DNA of 64,000 nt from Sphingomonas sp. RIT328 (GTDB lineage Bacteria > Pseudomonadota > Alphaproteobacteria > Sphingomonadales > Sphingomonadaceae), in contig NZ_JFYV01000055.1 of the NCBI RefSeq assembly GCF_000632225.1, positions 1 through 64,000 of the forward strand, read 5' to 3'. The notes beneath the pieces are model-generated. The model was not told the origin of the DNA and ran no database searches. It saw only the letters and a program-made list of their open reading frames with translations. Position 1 is the first letter of the stretch; each line of letters opens with the position of its first letter. Below are positions 18,722 through 26,357 of this stretch, piece after piece. A program made the translations under genes and the position numbers.

Positions 18722-18737
18722 TTCATTCTGGAATGAA
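18722..18737. promoter_or_regulatory. Palindrome upstream of gntR, candidate operator
   Basis: TTCATTC-N2-GAATGAA is a perfect 7-bp inverted repeat 40 nt before the chosen gntR start. A TTGATT hexamer (18709-18714) lies 17 nt before AATGAA, so the palindrome overlaps a possible -10. This would suit autoregulation by the GntR protein. Confidence 0.45.
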
Positions 18738-18776
18738 CAGACTATGCGCCGCGTCCGCTGCGCCGGGAATTCATCG

Positions 18777-19433
18777 ATGAGCATCGTCGTCCGGACATTG
18801 TCCGACCAGGTATTTGAAATCGTGCGCGAGCGGATCGTCGACGGATCGATTCGCGCCGAAGCGCCGATCCGGCAGGACGCTCTTGCCGCCGAACTCGGGG
18901 TCAGCAAGATTCCGCTGCGCGAGGCATTGGTCCGCCTCGAACATGAGGGGCTGATCCACAGTCAGGCGAACCGCGGCTATGCCGTGCGGGCCTTGTCGGC
19001 CGAACAGGCGGATGAGATCTACGCGCTGCGCCTCGCGATCGAACCGCGCGCCGCTGCGATCGGTGCGGCGGAAGCCAGCGAGGCGGATCGGCGCCACGCC
19101 CGCGAGGCGCTCGACGCACTCGAAGAGGCGCGCGGCGCGGCGGCGACCGAGATAGCGGTCCGCCACCGTCGCTTCCACGTCGCCTTGGTCCGGCCGGGCG
19201 ACCGGATGCTGACGACGCAGCTGATCGAGCGGCTGGCGATGCTCGCCGAGCGTTATGTCATCGCGCATCTTGCCCCGGAGGGCCGGTTCGCCCGCGCCGA
19301 TCGCGAGCATCGTGAGTTGCTCAACGCCTGGCTGGATGGTGACGGCGATGCGGTCGAACAGGGAATGATCCGCCATCTCGACCTGACCCGCGCCGATCTG
19401 GACGCCGAGCTCCAGCACCTGCGCGTTCGCTGA
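18777..19433 (+). CDS. GntR family regulator, FadR/FCD subfamily
   Basis: Transcription factor of about 218 aa. The N-terminal winged helix contains LAAELGVSKIPLREALVRLEHEGLI and the wing NRGYAVRALS. The C-terminal all-helical FCD domain contains EIYALRLAIEPRAA, a histidine in HRRFHVAL and a late DREHRELLNAW block that normally binds a metal and a small carboxylate. ATG 18777 gives the family start MSIVVRTLSDQVFEIV with GGGAA upstream; an in-frame ATG at 18744 is an alternative. No metabolic gene adjoins, so the ligand and targets are unknown. Confidence 0.87.
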   Translation: MSIVVRTLSDQVFEIVRERIVDGSIRAEAPIRQDALAAELGVSKIPLREALVRLEHEGLIHSQANRGYAVRALSAEQADEIYALRLAIEPRAAAIGAAEASEADRRHAREALDALEEARGAAATEIAVRHRRFHVALVRPGDRMLTTQLIERLAMLAERYVIAHLAPEGRFARADREHRELLNAWLDGDGDAVEQGMIRHLDLTRADLDAELQHLRVR

Positions 19434-19515
19434 GCGCGTTCCGCTTGCTGTAAGAAAGGGATCGCTGCGGCGATCCCGGCGGATCGATCCGCCCTGCCCG
19501 CGCTTGGCGGGAAAT

Positions 19516-19592
19516 TGGTCGGGGCGACAGGATTCGAACCTGCGACCCCCACACCCCCAGTGTGATGCGCTACCAGGCTGCGCTACGCCCCG
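19516..19592 (-). tRNA. tRNA-Pro(GGG)
   Basis: A 77-nt tRNA on the minus strand with an encoded CCA. The acceptor arm CGGGGCG pairs with the 3' CGCCCCG, the anticodon loop CTGGGGG reads GGG, and the T-loop is GGTTCGAAT. Anticodon GGG decodes CCC and CCU. Confidence 0.97.
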
Positions 19593-19635
19593 ACCGAGGG
19601 ACCGTTGCCATGCGGCGACCGATCCCGGAGCGGGG

Positions 19636-19664
19636 CCTGTAGGCGGGTCCGGCGGGGGATGCAA
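19636..19664 (-). promoter_or_regulatory. Putative promoter of tRNA-Pro
   Basis: On the minus strand TTGCAT (complement of 19659-19664), a 17-nt spacer and TACAGG (complement of 19636-19641) lie about 44 nt before the mature tRNA. The call is by pattern only. Confidence 0.35.
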
Positions 19665-19797
19665 GCGGCCTTTGTCAAAGCCGCGCCGTGGCGTGCCGTT
19701 GCAGCGGCGCAACATTGCGCCACGAGGGAACCGATGCTAGCGCGCAGATCATCTTGCGCGGGGAATGTCTTCCGCCGATCAGCCATGCACGGATACG

Positions 19798-20136
19798 ATG
19801 TTTATCTCTCCAGCTTACGCCCAGACCGCCGGCAGCGCCGCTGAGCCCGGCGGCCTCGCCTCGCTCATCAGCTTCGCGCCGTTGCTGCTCATCTTCATCG
19901 TCTTCTATTTCCTGATGATCCGGCCGCAGCAGACGCGGATGAAGGCGCTGCAACAGGCGGTCGCCGCGGTGAAGAAGGGTGACAGCGTCGTCACCGCGGG
20001 CGGCATCGTCGGCCGCGTCACCAAGGTCGAGGACAATTTCGTCGAAGTCGAGATCGCGCCGAACACCCGCATCCGCGTCGTCAAGTCGACGCTCGCCGAG
20101 GTGACCGGGCTCAACACCAAGCCGGCGAACGACTGA
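19798..20136 (+). CDS. yajC: Sec translocase accessory subunit YajC
   Basis: Small single-pass inner-membrane subunit of the SecDF-YajC complex, 112 aa. A hydrophobic helix (SFAPLLLIFIVFYFLMIRPQ) is followed by the family block RMKALQQAVAAVKKGDSVVTAGGIVGRV. The open frame extends to an ATG at 19765, but Met 19798 (MFISPAYAQTAG) matches alphaproteobacterial homologues. The stop overlaps the secD start (TGATG), so the three genes form a coupled operon. Confidence 0.95.
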   Translation: MFISPAYAQTAGSAAEPGGLASLISFAPLLLIFIVFYFLMIRPQQTRMKALQQAVAAVKKGDSVVTAGGIVGRVTKVEDNFVEVEIAPNTRIRVVKSTLAEVTGLNTKPAND

Positions 20137-21728
20137 TGCTCGACTTTCCGCGCTGGAAGGTGGCGACGATCTGGGCGATGCTGGCGCTGCTCTGCGCGCT
20201 GTCGATCCCGACGTTCCTGCCCGAATCCGTCACCAGCAACTGGCCGATCCACCCGCGCGTCAACAAGGGGCTCGATCTCGCCGGCGGCAGCTATCTGATG
20301 CTCGAGGCGGATACGCAGGATCTCGCCAATACGCGGATCGAGGCGCTGCGCGAGCAGATCCAGGGCACGATGCGCAACGGTACGCCGCGGATCGAGATCG
20401 GTGACATTTCGACGCGCAACAACCAGATCAGCTTCCTGCTCCGCGACCCCAGTCAGGTCGATGCGGCGCGCGAGCGGCTGCTCGGCATCACCGGCGGTGG
20501 CGCCGGCATGACCGGGCAGCGCGAATGGGACATCCAGGTCGTCGATTCGAGCCGCTTCGTGCTCTCGCCGACGCAGGCCGGCCTGCAACAGGCGATCAAG
20601 GTCGCGATGGAGGATGCCACCGACGTCGTGCGGCGTCGTATCGACGAACTCGGCACGCGCGAGCCGACCATCGTCCGCCAGGGCGACAATCGCATCCTCG
20701 TGCAGGTGCCCGGCCTGCAAAACCCGCAGGCGCTCAAGGACCTGCTCGGCAAGACCGCCAAGCTCGAATTCAAGCTGGTCGACACCAACGCCAATCCCGC
20801 CGACACTGCGCGCGGCGTCGCCCCGATCGGCAGTCAGATCCTGCCCTCGGTGACTCCCGGCCTGCCGCCGACGGTGGTCAAGCGTTCGGTGATCATCTCC
20901 GGCGATCAGCTCGCCGACGCCCGCCAGGCGTTCGATCAGCAGACTAACGCACCAAACATCCAGATCACGTTCAACGCCACCGGCGGCAACCGCTTCGCGC
21001 GGGTGACGCAGGCGAATGTCGGCAAGCCCTTCGCAATCATCATCGACAACAAGGTGGTCTCGGCGCCTCGTATCGAAACTGCGATTCTCGGCGGTTCGGC
21101 GGTGATCAGTGGAAGCTTTACCACCGACAGCGCCAATCAGCTGGCGATCGCACTGCGGTCGGGCAAGCTGGCGATCAACCTCAAGGTGATCGAGGAATCG
21201 ACCGTCGGTCCCGACCTCGGTGCCGATTCGATCCGCTCGGGCATCATGGCCTGCGCCGTCGCCGTCGCGCTGGTCGTCGCCTTCATGTTCGTGACCTACG
21301 GCCGCTTCGGCCTCTATGCGAACATCGCCGTCATCATCAACGTCTTCGTCATCCTCGGCGTGCTGGCGATGCTCAAGGGCACGCTGACGCTGCCGGGGAT
21401 CGCGGGCTTCGTGCTGACGATCGGCACCGCGGTCGACGCCAACGTGCTGATCAACGAGCGCATCCGCGAGGAACGCCGACGCGGACGCTCTGTCGTCCAG
21501 GCGGTCGAACTCGGCTATAAGGAAGCGAGCCGGACGATCTTCGAAGCGAACATGACGCACGCCATCTCCGGCTTCATCATGTTCGCGCTCGGCTCCGGCC
21601 CGGTCAAGGGCTTCGCGGTCGTGCTGCTGATCGGCATCGCCACCTCGGTCTTCACCGCCGTCACCTTCACGCGCATGCTCGTCGCGCAGTGGATCCGGCG
21701 CGAGAAGCCCAAGACGATCAACATCTGA
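20136..21728 (+). CDS. secD: Protein translocase subunit SecD
   Basis: RND-family subunit of the Sec accessory complex, using the proton gradient to pull preproteins into the periplasm. It has 530 aa, with an N-terminal helix, the HPRVNKGLDLAGGSYLMLEAD motif, a large periplasmic P1 domain, and five C-terminal helices including LTLPGIAGFVLTIGTAVDANVLINERIREE, where the conserved Asp sits. It is translationally coupled to yajC and lies 16 nt before secF. Confidence 0.97.
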   Translation: MLDFPRWKVATIWAMLALLCALSIPTFLPESVTSNWPIHPRVNKGLDLAGGSYLMLEADTQDLANTRIEALREQIQGTMRNGTPRIEIGDISTRNNQISFLLRDPSQVDAARERLLGITGGGAGMTGQREWDIQVVDSSRFVLSPTQAGLQQAIKVAMEDATDVVRRRIDELGTREPTIVRQGDNRILVQVPGLQNPQALKDLLGKTAKLEFKLVDTNANPADTARGVAPIGSQILPSVTPGLPPTVVKRSVIISGDQLADARQAFDQQTNAPNIQITFNATGGNRFARVTQANVGKPFAIIIDNKVVSAPRIETAILGGSAVISGSFTTDSANQLAIALRSGKLAINLKVIEESTVGPDLGADSIRSGIMACAVAVALVVAFMFVTYGRFGLYANIAVIINVFVILGVLAMLKGTLTLPGIAGFVLTIGTAVDANVLINERIREERRRGRSVVQAVELGYKEASRTIFEANMTHAISGFIMFALGSGPVKGFAVVLLIGIATSVFTAVTFTRMLVAQWIRREKPKTINI

Positions 21729-21744
21729 GGCGAAAGGCCAAGAC

Positions 21745-22719
21745 ATGCGCCTCCTGAAAATCGTTCCCGACAACACCAACATCGACTTCGTCCGGCTGCG
21801 CGGCTGGGCGTTCGGACTGACGCTGCTGCTCAGCGTGATTGCGGTGGGACTCACCGGCCTGCGCGGTCTCAACCTGGGCGTCGACTTCGTCGGCGGTCTG
21901 ATGATCGAGGAGAAGTTCCCGACCGCGCCGGACCAGGACAAGGTCCGCACCGTCATCGACCGGCTCGGCGTCGGCGAGGCGGCCTTGCAGCAGTTCGGTG
22001 ACCCCAAGACGCTGACCATCCGCCTCCCGGTTCAGAACGGCGCCGACGAGGGCGCGACCAACGCCGTCGTGAAGAAGGTCGAGGGCGCACTCGCGCAGGC
22101 CTTCCCCGGCGCGACGTTCAGCCGCTATTCGACCGTGTCGGGCAAGGTCTCGGGCGAGCTGATCCAGCATGGCATCCTCGCCGTCGTGCTGGCGGTGCTC
22201 GGCATCGGCCTGTTCGCGATCGTACGGTTCGAATGGCAGTTCGGCGTTTCGACGATCGTCGCGATCGTCCACGATCTGCTGATGACGGTCGGCTTCTTCG
22301 CGCTGTCGCGGTTCGAATTCGATCTCAACATCATCGCCGCGGTGCTGACGATCATCGGCTATTCGATTAACGACAAGATCGTGATCGACGACCGCATCCG
22401 CGAGAACATGCGCCGCTATCGCAAGATGGACATGCGCGAGATCATCAACCTGTCGGTCAACGAGACGCTGCCGCGGACGGTGATGACCTCGGTGACGATC
22501 CTGCTCGCGCTGGTCGCGATGCTGCTGCTCGGCGGCCATGTGCTGCGCGGCTTCACCGCCGCGATGATCCTCGGCATCATCGTCGGCACCTATTCGTCGA
22601 TCTACGTGTCGTCGTCGCTGCTCATCACGCTCGGCCTGCGCGCCGATCCCAATGCCGGGGGCAAGCCGCAGCGTGGCGCGATCGATCAGGCGGAGCGCGT
22701 CGCCCCGCGCGAGCGCTAA
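21745..22719 (+). CDS. secF: Protein translocase subunit SecF
   Basis: Partner of SecD, 324 aa, with six predicted helices and a periplasmic domain. Diagnostic parts are GLNLGVDFVGGLMIEEKF and ILTIIGYSINDKIVIDDRIREN, the latter matching the D-V-F-D-R-type motif of SecF. GAGGCGAAAGG precedes the start. The next gene begins 3 nt after its stop. Confidence 0.96.
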   Translation: MRLLKIVPDNTNIDFVRLRGWAFGLTLLLSVIAVGLTGLRGLNLGVDFVGGLMIEEKFPTAPDQDKVRTVIDRLGVGEAALQQFGDPKTLTIRLPVQNGADEGATNAVVKKVEGALAQAFPGATFSRYSTVSGKVSGELIQHGILAVVLAVLGIGLFAIVRFEWQFGVSTIVAIVHDLLMTVGFFALSRFEFDLNIIAAVLTIIGYSINDKIVIDDRIRENMRRYRKMDMREIINLSVNETLPRTVMTSVTILLALVAMLLLGGHVLRGFTAAMILGIIVGTYSSIYVSSSLLITLGLRADPNAGGKPQRGAIDQAERVAPRER

Positions 22720-22722
22720 GCG

Positions 22723-23097
22723 ATGCGGATGCAAGCCGATCCCCAGTCCGGCGGGCCGATCGTTCGCGGCTTCGTCGGCAGCGGCTTCCGTCTCGACGAG
22801 GAGCGGGTCGTCGCTGCGGTGTTGATGACGCACGAGACGGCGACGGAATGGTCACCGCCGCCGATCGCCTCGCTCGACATGGCGTCGCTCGCGATATTGG
22901 TCGACGCGCAGCCGGAGTTCGTCTTGATCGGCACCGGCGCGACGTTGGTGCGGCCGCCGGTGACCTTGGTCAATGCGCTGGAGGCGCAGGGGATCGGTGT
23001 CGAGGCGATGGATAGCCGCGCCGCGGCGCGTGCCTGGGGTGTGCTGCGCGGCGAAGGTCGGGTAATCGGCGCGGCGCTCTACCCGCTCGACGCCTGA
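22723..23097 (+). CDS. Mth938-like (DUF498/NDUFAF3 family) protein
   Basis: A 124-aa cytoplasmic protein with the Mth938 fold, related to the mitochondrial complex I assembly factor NDUFAF3. Recognisable blocks are PEFVLIGTGATL and the final GRVIGAALYPLDA. In many alphaproteobacteria it follows secF, as here (3-nt gap), which suggests cotranscription with yajC-secDF. Its molecular function in bacteria is not established. Its 3' end overlaps the convergent glycosyltransferase gene by 19 nt. Confidence 0.85.
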   Translation: MRMQADPQSGGPIVRGFVGSGFRLDEERVVAAVLMTHETATEWSPPPIASLDMASLAILVDAQPEFVLIGTGATLVRPPVTLVNALEAQGIGVEAMDSRAAARAWGVLRGEGRVIGAALYPLDA

Positions 23098-24287
23098 CGT
23101 GCGCGGATCGCTCGACGCGGGCCTTGATCAACGAGCGCGCGGAGATGGGCGACAAGCGCGGCACTATTCGCCTCCCATGTGAAACCGGTCGCGGCTGCCC
23201 GTACCGCTTCGGGCGCAGGCGGGTCGGCGAGCAAGGCTTTGATCGCCGTCGCAAAGGCGGCAGGGCTGCGCGCGACGATCCGACCGGCACTCCGGGTGGT
23301 GACGACCTCGCGTGCGCCGCCAGCATCGCTGATCACGATCGGTGTGCCGCAGGCGAGTGCCTCAAGCCAGGCATTCGCCAGTCCCTCGGACGCCGAGGCG
23401 AGCGCCATCACATCCGCCGCCGCGCAGAATGCCGGCAGATCGGCATGCGGCACGCTGCCGAGCAGATGCAGCCGATCGCGCATCCCCAATTCGCTCGCGA
23501 GCGCCAGCAGTCCGGCCCGCTCGCTCCCCTCGCCTGCAATCGCCAGCGCGACGCCGGGTAGCGCCGCCACGGCACGCAGCACGATGTCATGTCCCTTGCG
23601 TGGGATCAGGGCGCCGAGCGACAGCACCAGCGGTCCATCCACGCCCGCAGTCGCCTTGGCGCTGCGGCGATCCGCCATCGGCACGAAGCGGTCGAGGTCG
23701 ACGCCCGTGTGATGGACGCGGATATGATCCTCCGGCATGCCGAGCGCGACCATATCGGCGCGCATCGCGGCGCTGACCGCGAGCAGACCGTCTGCCGCCT
23801 GCGCCGCGGCGAGAACCTGCCCCCCGGTCGCCCCCGCCGTCCCCCAATGATGGATATCCGCGCCGCGCGCCTTGATCGACACCGGGATGCCGTAGCGCGC
23901 GCCGAGCGCCACCGCTGCCGGTCCATCCGGGAAGAAGAAAGAAGCATCGATGACGTCGAAGGGAAAGTCGGCACGAATCGCATCGAGCAGCGGGATCAAC
24001 GCGCCGGTGAGATGCCGCGCATGCCACCGTCCACGGGCTCCGGGCACCGACAGGAAGCGCGGCCGGTAGACATCGAGCCCGCGCCACAGTTCGCGGCATG
24101 GCAGCGTGAGCTTGTCGCGGTGGTGGATCAGCGCGAGCGGCCCCGGCGGCAGCCCGATCGGCGCGACCACGCGGACCGACACATCCGCCGTCGCCGCCAG
24201 ACCGGCGGTCTGCCGCTCCACGAACACGCCGAAATTGGGTCGCGTCGCGTCCGGGAACAGGGTCGAGAGCGTCAGCACGCGGAGCAT
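23079..24287 (-). CDS. Glycosyltransferase family 4 protein
   Basis: Predicted retaining GT-B glycosyltransferase of 402 aa. The N-terminal domain has LSTLFPDATRPNFGVFVERQ, and the C-terminal nucleotide-sugar domain includes VLSLGALIPRKGHDIVLRAV and the E-x7-E motif in EGLANAWLEALACGTPIV. The acceptor is unknown; capsule, EPS or glycolipid synthesis are options. The neighbouring mannose-6-phosphate isomerase on the same strand (49 nt upstream) could supply GDP-mannose precursors, so a mannosyl donor is a reasonable guess but no more. Confidence 0.85.
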   Translation of the reverse strand: MLRVLTLSTLFPDATRPNFGVFVERQTAGLAATADVSVRVVAPIGLPPGPLALIHHRDKLTLPCRELWRGLDVYRPRFLSVPGARGRWHARHLTGALIPLLDAIRADFPFDVIDASFFFPDGPAAVALGARYGIPVSIKARGADIHHWGTAGATGGQVLAAAQAADGLLAVSAAMRADMVALGMPEDHIRVHHTGVDLDRFVPMADRRSAKATAGVDGPLVLSLGALIPRKGHDIVLRAVAALPGVALAIAGEGSERAGLLALASELGMRDRLHLLGSVPHADLPAFCAAADVMALASASEGLANAWLEALACGTPIVISDAGGAREVVTTRSAGRIVARSPAAFATAIKALLADPPAPEAVRAAATGFTWEANSAALVAHLRALVDQGPRRAIRARQASSG

Positions 24288-24336
24288 CGTCCGCGTGCTA
24301 CGCCTTACGCGTTAAGACTTTACGCCTGAGACGCAT

Positions 24337-25161
24337 TCAGATCCGCTGCGTGCCCGGATAGGCGAACAGCAGGTCGGCGTCGGCGCTCGTCGTCACCGTC
24401 TCGCGGCCGGTGACGGTCAGGCATTCGCCCGCCTTGAACGCGACACCGCCGACCTCGCCGGTTCCGGTGATCGGCACCAGCCAGGCCGTCCGCCCTTCCG
24501 GCAGAACAACCGCATGCTCCCCCGCCGACCAGCGTTCGAGCACGAACTTCGGCCCCTCGACCAGGATCGTCCGCCCCTCGCCCGCCGCGCCCGGCGAGGT
24601 GATCGGCTGATAGGGCGTCAGGTGCGACACCGCGACGCCGTCCTCGAGGTGGAGTTCACGGTCGCTGCCGTAATCATAGAGGCGGTAGGTCGTCTCGCTG
24701 TTCTGCTGCACCTCGATCAGCGTCAGCCCGCCACCGATCGCATGGATCGTGCCCGACGGTGCGTAATAGAAGTCGCCCGCCTTGACCGGCACCCAGTCGA
24801 GATCGTCTTCGATGCTGCCGTCCTGCGCGTCGGCGCGCAGCGTCTCCGGCGTGATCGTCTGCTTGGGGCCGAGCGCGATCGTCGAATCAGGCCGCGCGGC
24901 GAGGATCGTCCAGCATTCGTCCTTGCCGCGCGGCAGGCCGCGGGCATGCGCCTGCTCGTCGTCCGGATGGACCTGCACCGACAATTTCTGGCCGGTGAAC
25001 AGATATTTGATCAGCAGGTCGGGCGAGGTGTCGCCAGGCTCCTGAAACCAGATTTCGCCGATCGGTTCGCCGTCCGCCGGCGCATCTTCGAACCCGAAGC
25101 CCAGATCATGCCGACCCCACGGCTTTTCGACGCGATGGGTGTGGAGCAGGGTAGCAGGCAT
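24337..25161 (-). CDS. manA: Mannose-6-phosphate isomerase, class I
   Basis: Interconverts fructose-6-phosphate and mannose-6-phosphate, feeding GDP-mannose synthesis. It has 274 aa, the short bacterial form. The cupin zinc site is indicated by KLSVQVHPDDEQAH and by GTIHAIGGGLTLIEVQQNSETTYRLYDYG. An AAAGGA lies before the ATG. It is upstream of the GT4 gene on the same strand and divergent from bamD. Confidence 0.9.
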   Translation of the reverse strand: MPATLLHTHRVEKPWGRHDLGFGFEDAPADGEPIGEIWFQEPGDTSPDLLIKYLFTGQKLSVQVHPDDEQAHARGLPRGKDECWTILAARPDSTIALGPKQTITPETLRADAQDGSIEDDLDWVPVKAGDFYYAPSGTIHAIGGGLTLIEVQQNSETTYRLYDYGSDRELHLEDGVAVSHLTPYQPITSPGAAGEGRTILVEGPKFVLERWSAGEHAVVLPEGRTAWLVPITGTGEVGGVAFKAGECLTVTGRETVTTSADADLLFAYPGTQRI

Positions 25162-25213
25162 GCGGGTCCTTTCGTGATCGTATCAATGTGCCGCCAACGT
25201 GCGACGCGGGGGA

Positions 25214-25242
25214 TTGTTCGCAACCGCGAGCTTGAGCTAAGA
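25214..25242 (+). promoter_or_regulatory. Putative bamD promoter, start codon close behind
   Basis: TTGTTC (25214-25219), a 17-nt spacer and CTAAGA (25237-25242) lie so that the bamD ATG is 10 nt after the -10. No Shine-Dalgarno fits between, which suggests a leaderless or near-leaderless mRNA. Confidence 0.4.
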
Positions 25243-25252
25243 GCCTTAGCCG

Positions 25253-26203
25253 ATGCGTATCCCCCAGTCCAAGGCGCTTGCCGCAGCGCTGATCGCCGTC
25301 GTCGCGCTTCCCGTTGCAGGCTGTGCCCGCAACCGTGCGAAGTCCGACCTGCCCTATGTCGCACGCGACGTCGGCACGCTTTATTCGACCGCCAAGAAGC
25401 GGCTCGATCAAGGGCGTTACAAGGAAGCGGCGGTGCTGTTCGACGAGGTCGAGCGGCAGCATCCCTATTCGATCTGGGCCCGCCGCGCGCAGCTGATGAG
25501 CGCGTTCAGTTACTATCTCAACCGCGACTATACGCAGAGCATCCAGTCGGCGCAGCGCTTCCTGTCGGTCCATCCCGGCAACCGCGACGCGCCTTATGCC
25601 TATTATCTCGTCGCGCTGAGCTATTACGAACAGATCCGCGACGTCACCCGGGATCAGAAGATCACGCGACAGGCGCTCGACGCGCTCGGCGAGCTCGTCC
25701 GCCGTTATCCGAACACTCGCTACGCCTCCGATGCGCGGCTGAAGATCGACCTCGTCAACGATCACCTTGCCGGCAAGGAGATGGAGATCGGGCGCTTCTA
25801 CGAGACGCGCGGCCAGTGGCTCGCGGCGACGCTGCGCTTCCGGACCGTCATCGACAAATACCAGACGACGACGCACACGCCCGAGGCGCTGATGCGACTG
25901 ACCGAAAGCTATCTCGCGGACGGCCTCCCCGAAGAGGCGCGCAAGGCGACCGCGGTGCTCGGCGCCAATTATCCGGGCAGCGACTGGTACGATCACGCCT
26001 ATAAGCTGATGCAGAAGCATCCGGTCCAGGCAGTCGCGCCGATCCCGCCGGGTCAGCCGATCATCCCGGCAGGCACGCCGGGCGCCGCGCCGACGATGCC
26101 CGGACAGTCCACCAAGGGTGGCGCCGCGCCGAGCGCGGCGGCGACCGGGCCGAGCCCCGTCGGCCCCGCAGGAAGCACCAGCGCGGGTCGTCCGACGAAC
26201 TGA
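25253..26203 (+). CDS. bamD: Outer membrane protein assembly factor BamD
   Basis: Lipoprotein of the BAM complex that folds beta-barrel proteins into the outer membrane. It has 316 aa. A signal peptide ends in lipobox VAGC, followed by five TPR-like repeats including VLFDEVERQHPYSIWARRAQLMSAFSYY and LVRRYPNTRYASDARLKIDLVNDHLAGKEMEIGRFY. The last 60-70 residues are a low-complexity Pro/Gly/Ala/Ser tail beyond the TPR core, making it longer than the E. coli protein. It is monocistronic and upstream of recN, a neighbour common in alphaproteobacteria. Confidence 0.94.
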   Translation: MRIPQSKALAAALIAVVALPVAGCARNRAKSDLPYVARDVGTLYSTAKKRLDQGRYKEAAVLFDEVERQHPYSIWARRAQLMSAFSYYLNRDYTQSIQSAQRFLSVHPGNRDAPYAYYLVALSYYEQIRDVTRDQKITRQALDALGELVRRYPNTRYASDARLKIDLVNDHLAGKEMEIGRFYETRGQWLAATLRFRTVIDKYQTTTHTPEALMRLTESYLADGLPEEARKATAVLGANYPGSDWYDHAYKLMQKHPVQAVAPIPPGQPIIPAGTPGAAPTMPGQSTKGGAAPSAAATGPSPVGPAGSTSAGRPTN

Positions 26204-26319
26204 GCGGCTGGCCCCTTCCCCCTTCGGCTTGCGCGGGGACGGATCGGCACGCGATGCACATCCTGTCTGCGCACGCTGACTGGGTCACCGCCGCTGCGAA
26301 AATAGAGAACATTTAAGGA

Positions 26320-26348
26320 TCAACATTGCCGCCGACGCGCGCTATATC
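26320..26348 (+). promoter_or_regulatory. Putative recN promoter
   Basis: TCAACA (26320-26325), a 17-nt spacer and TATATC (26343-26348) end 9 nt before the recN ATG. No GAAC-N7-GAAC or GTTC-N7-GTTC LexA box of the alphaproteobacterial type is visible close by. Confidence 0.35.
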
Positions 26349-26357
26349 GCCGTCACA

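Noticed and set aside
19905..22019. 704-codon minus-strand frame
   Set aside because: Antisense to yajC-secD-secF, which are certain genes.
25236..25250. GCTAAG-N3-CTTAGC hairpin just before bamD as a translational switch
   Set aside because: The left arm is more simply explained as part of a -10 box (CTAAGA) 17 nt after TTGTTC; kept only as a promoter.
26204..26357. LexA box upstream of recN
   Set aside because: GAAC at 26307 lacks a second GAAC or GTTC at the required 7-nt spacing.
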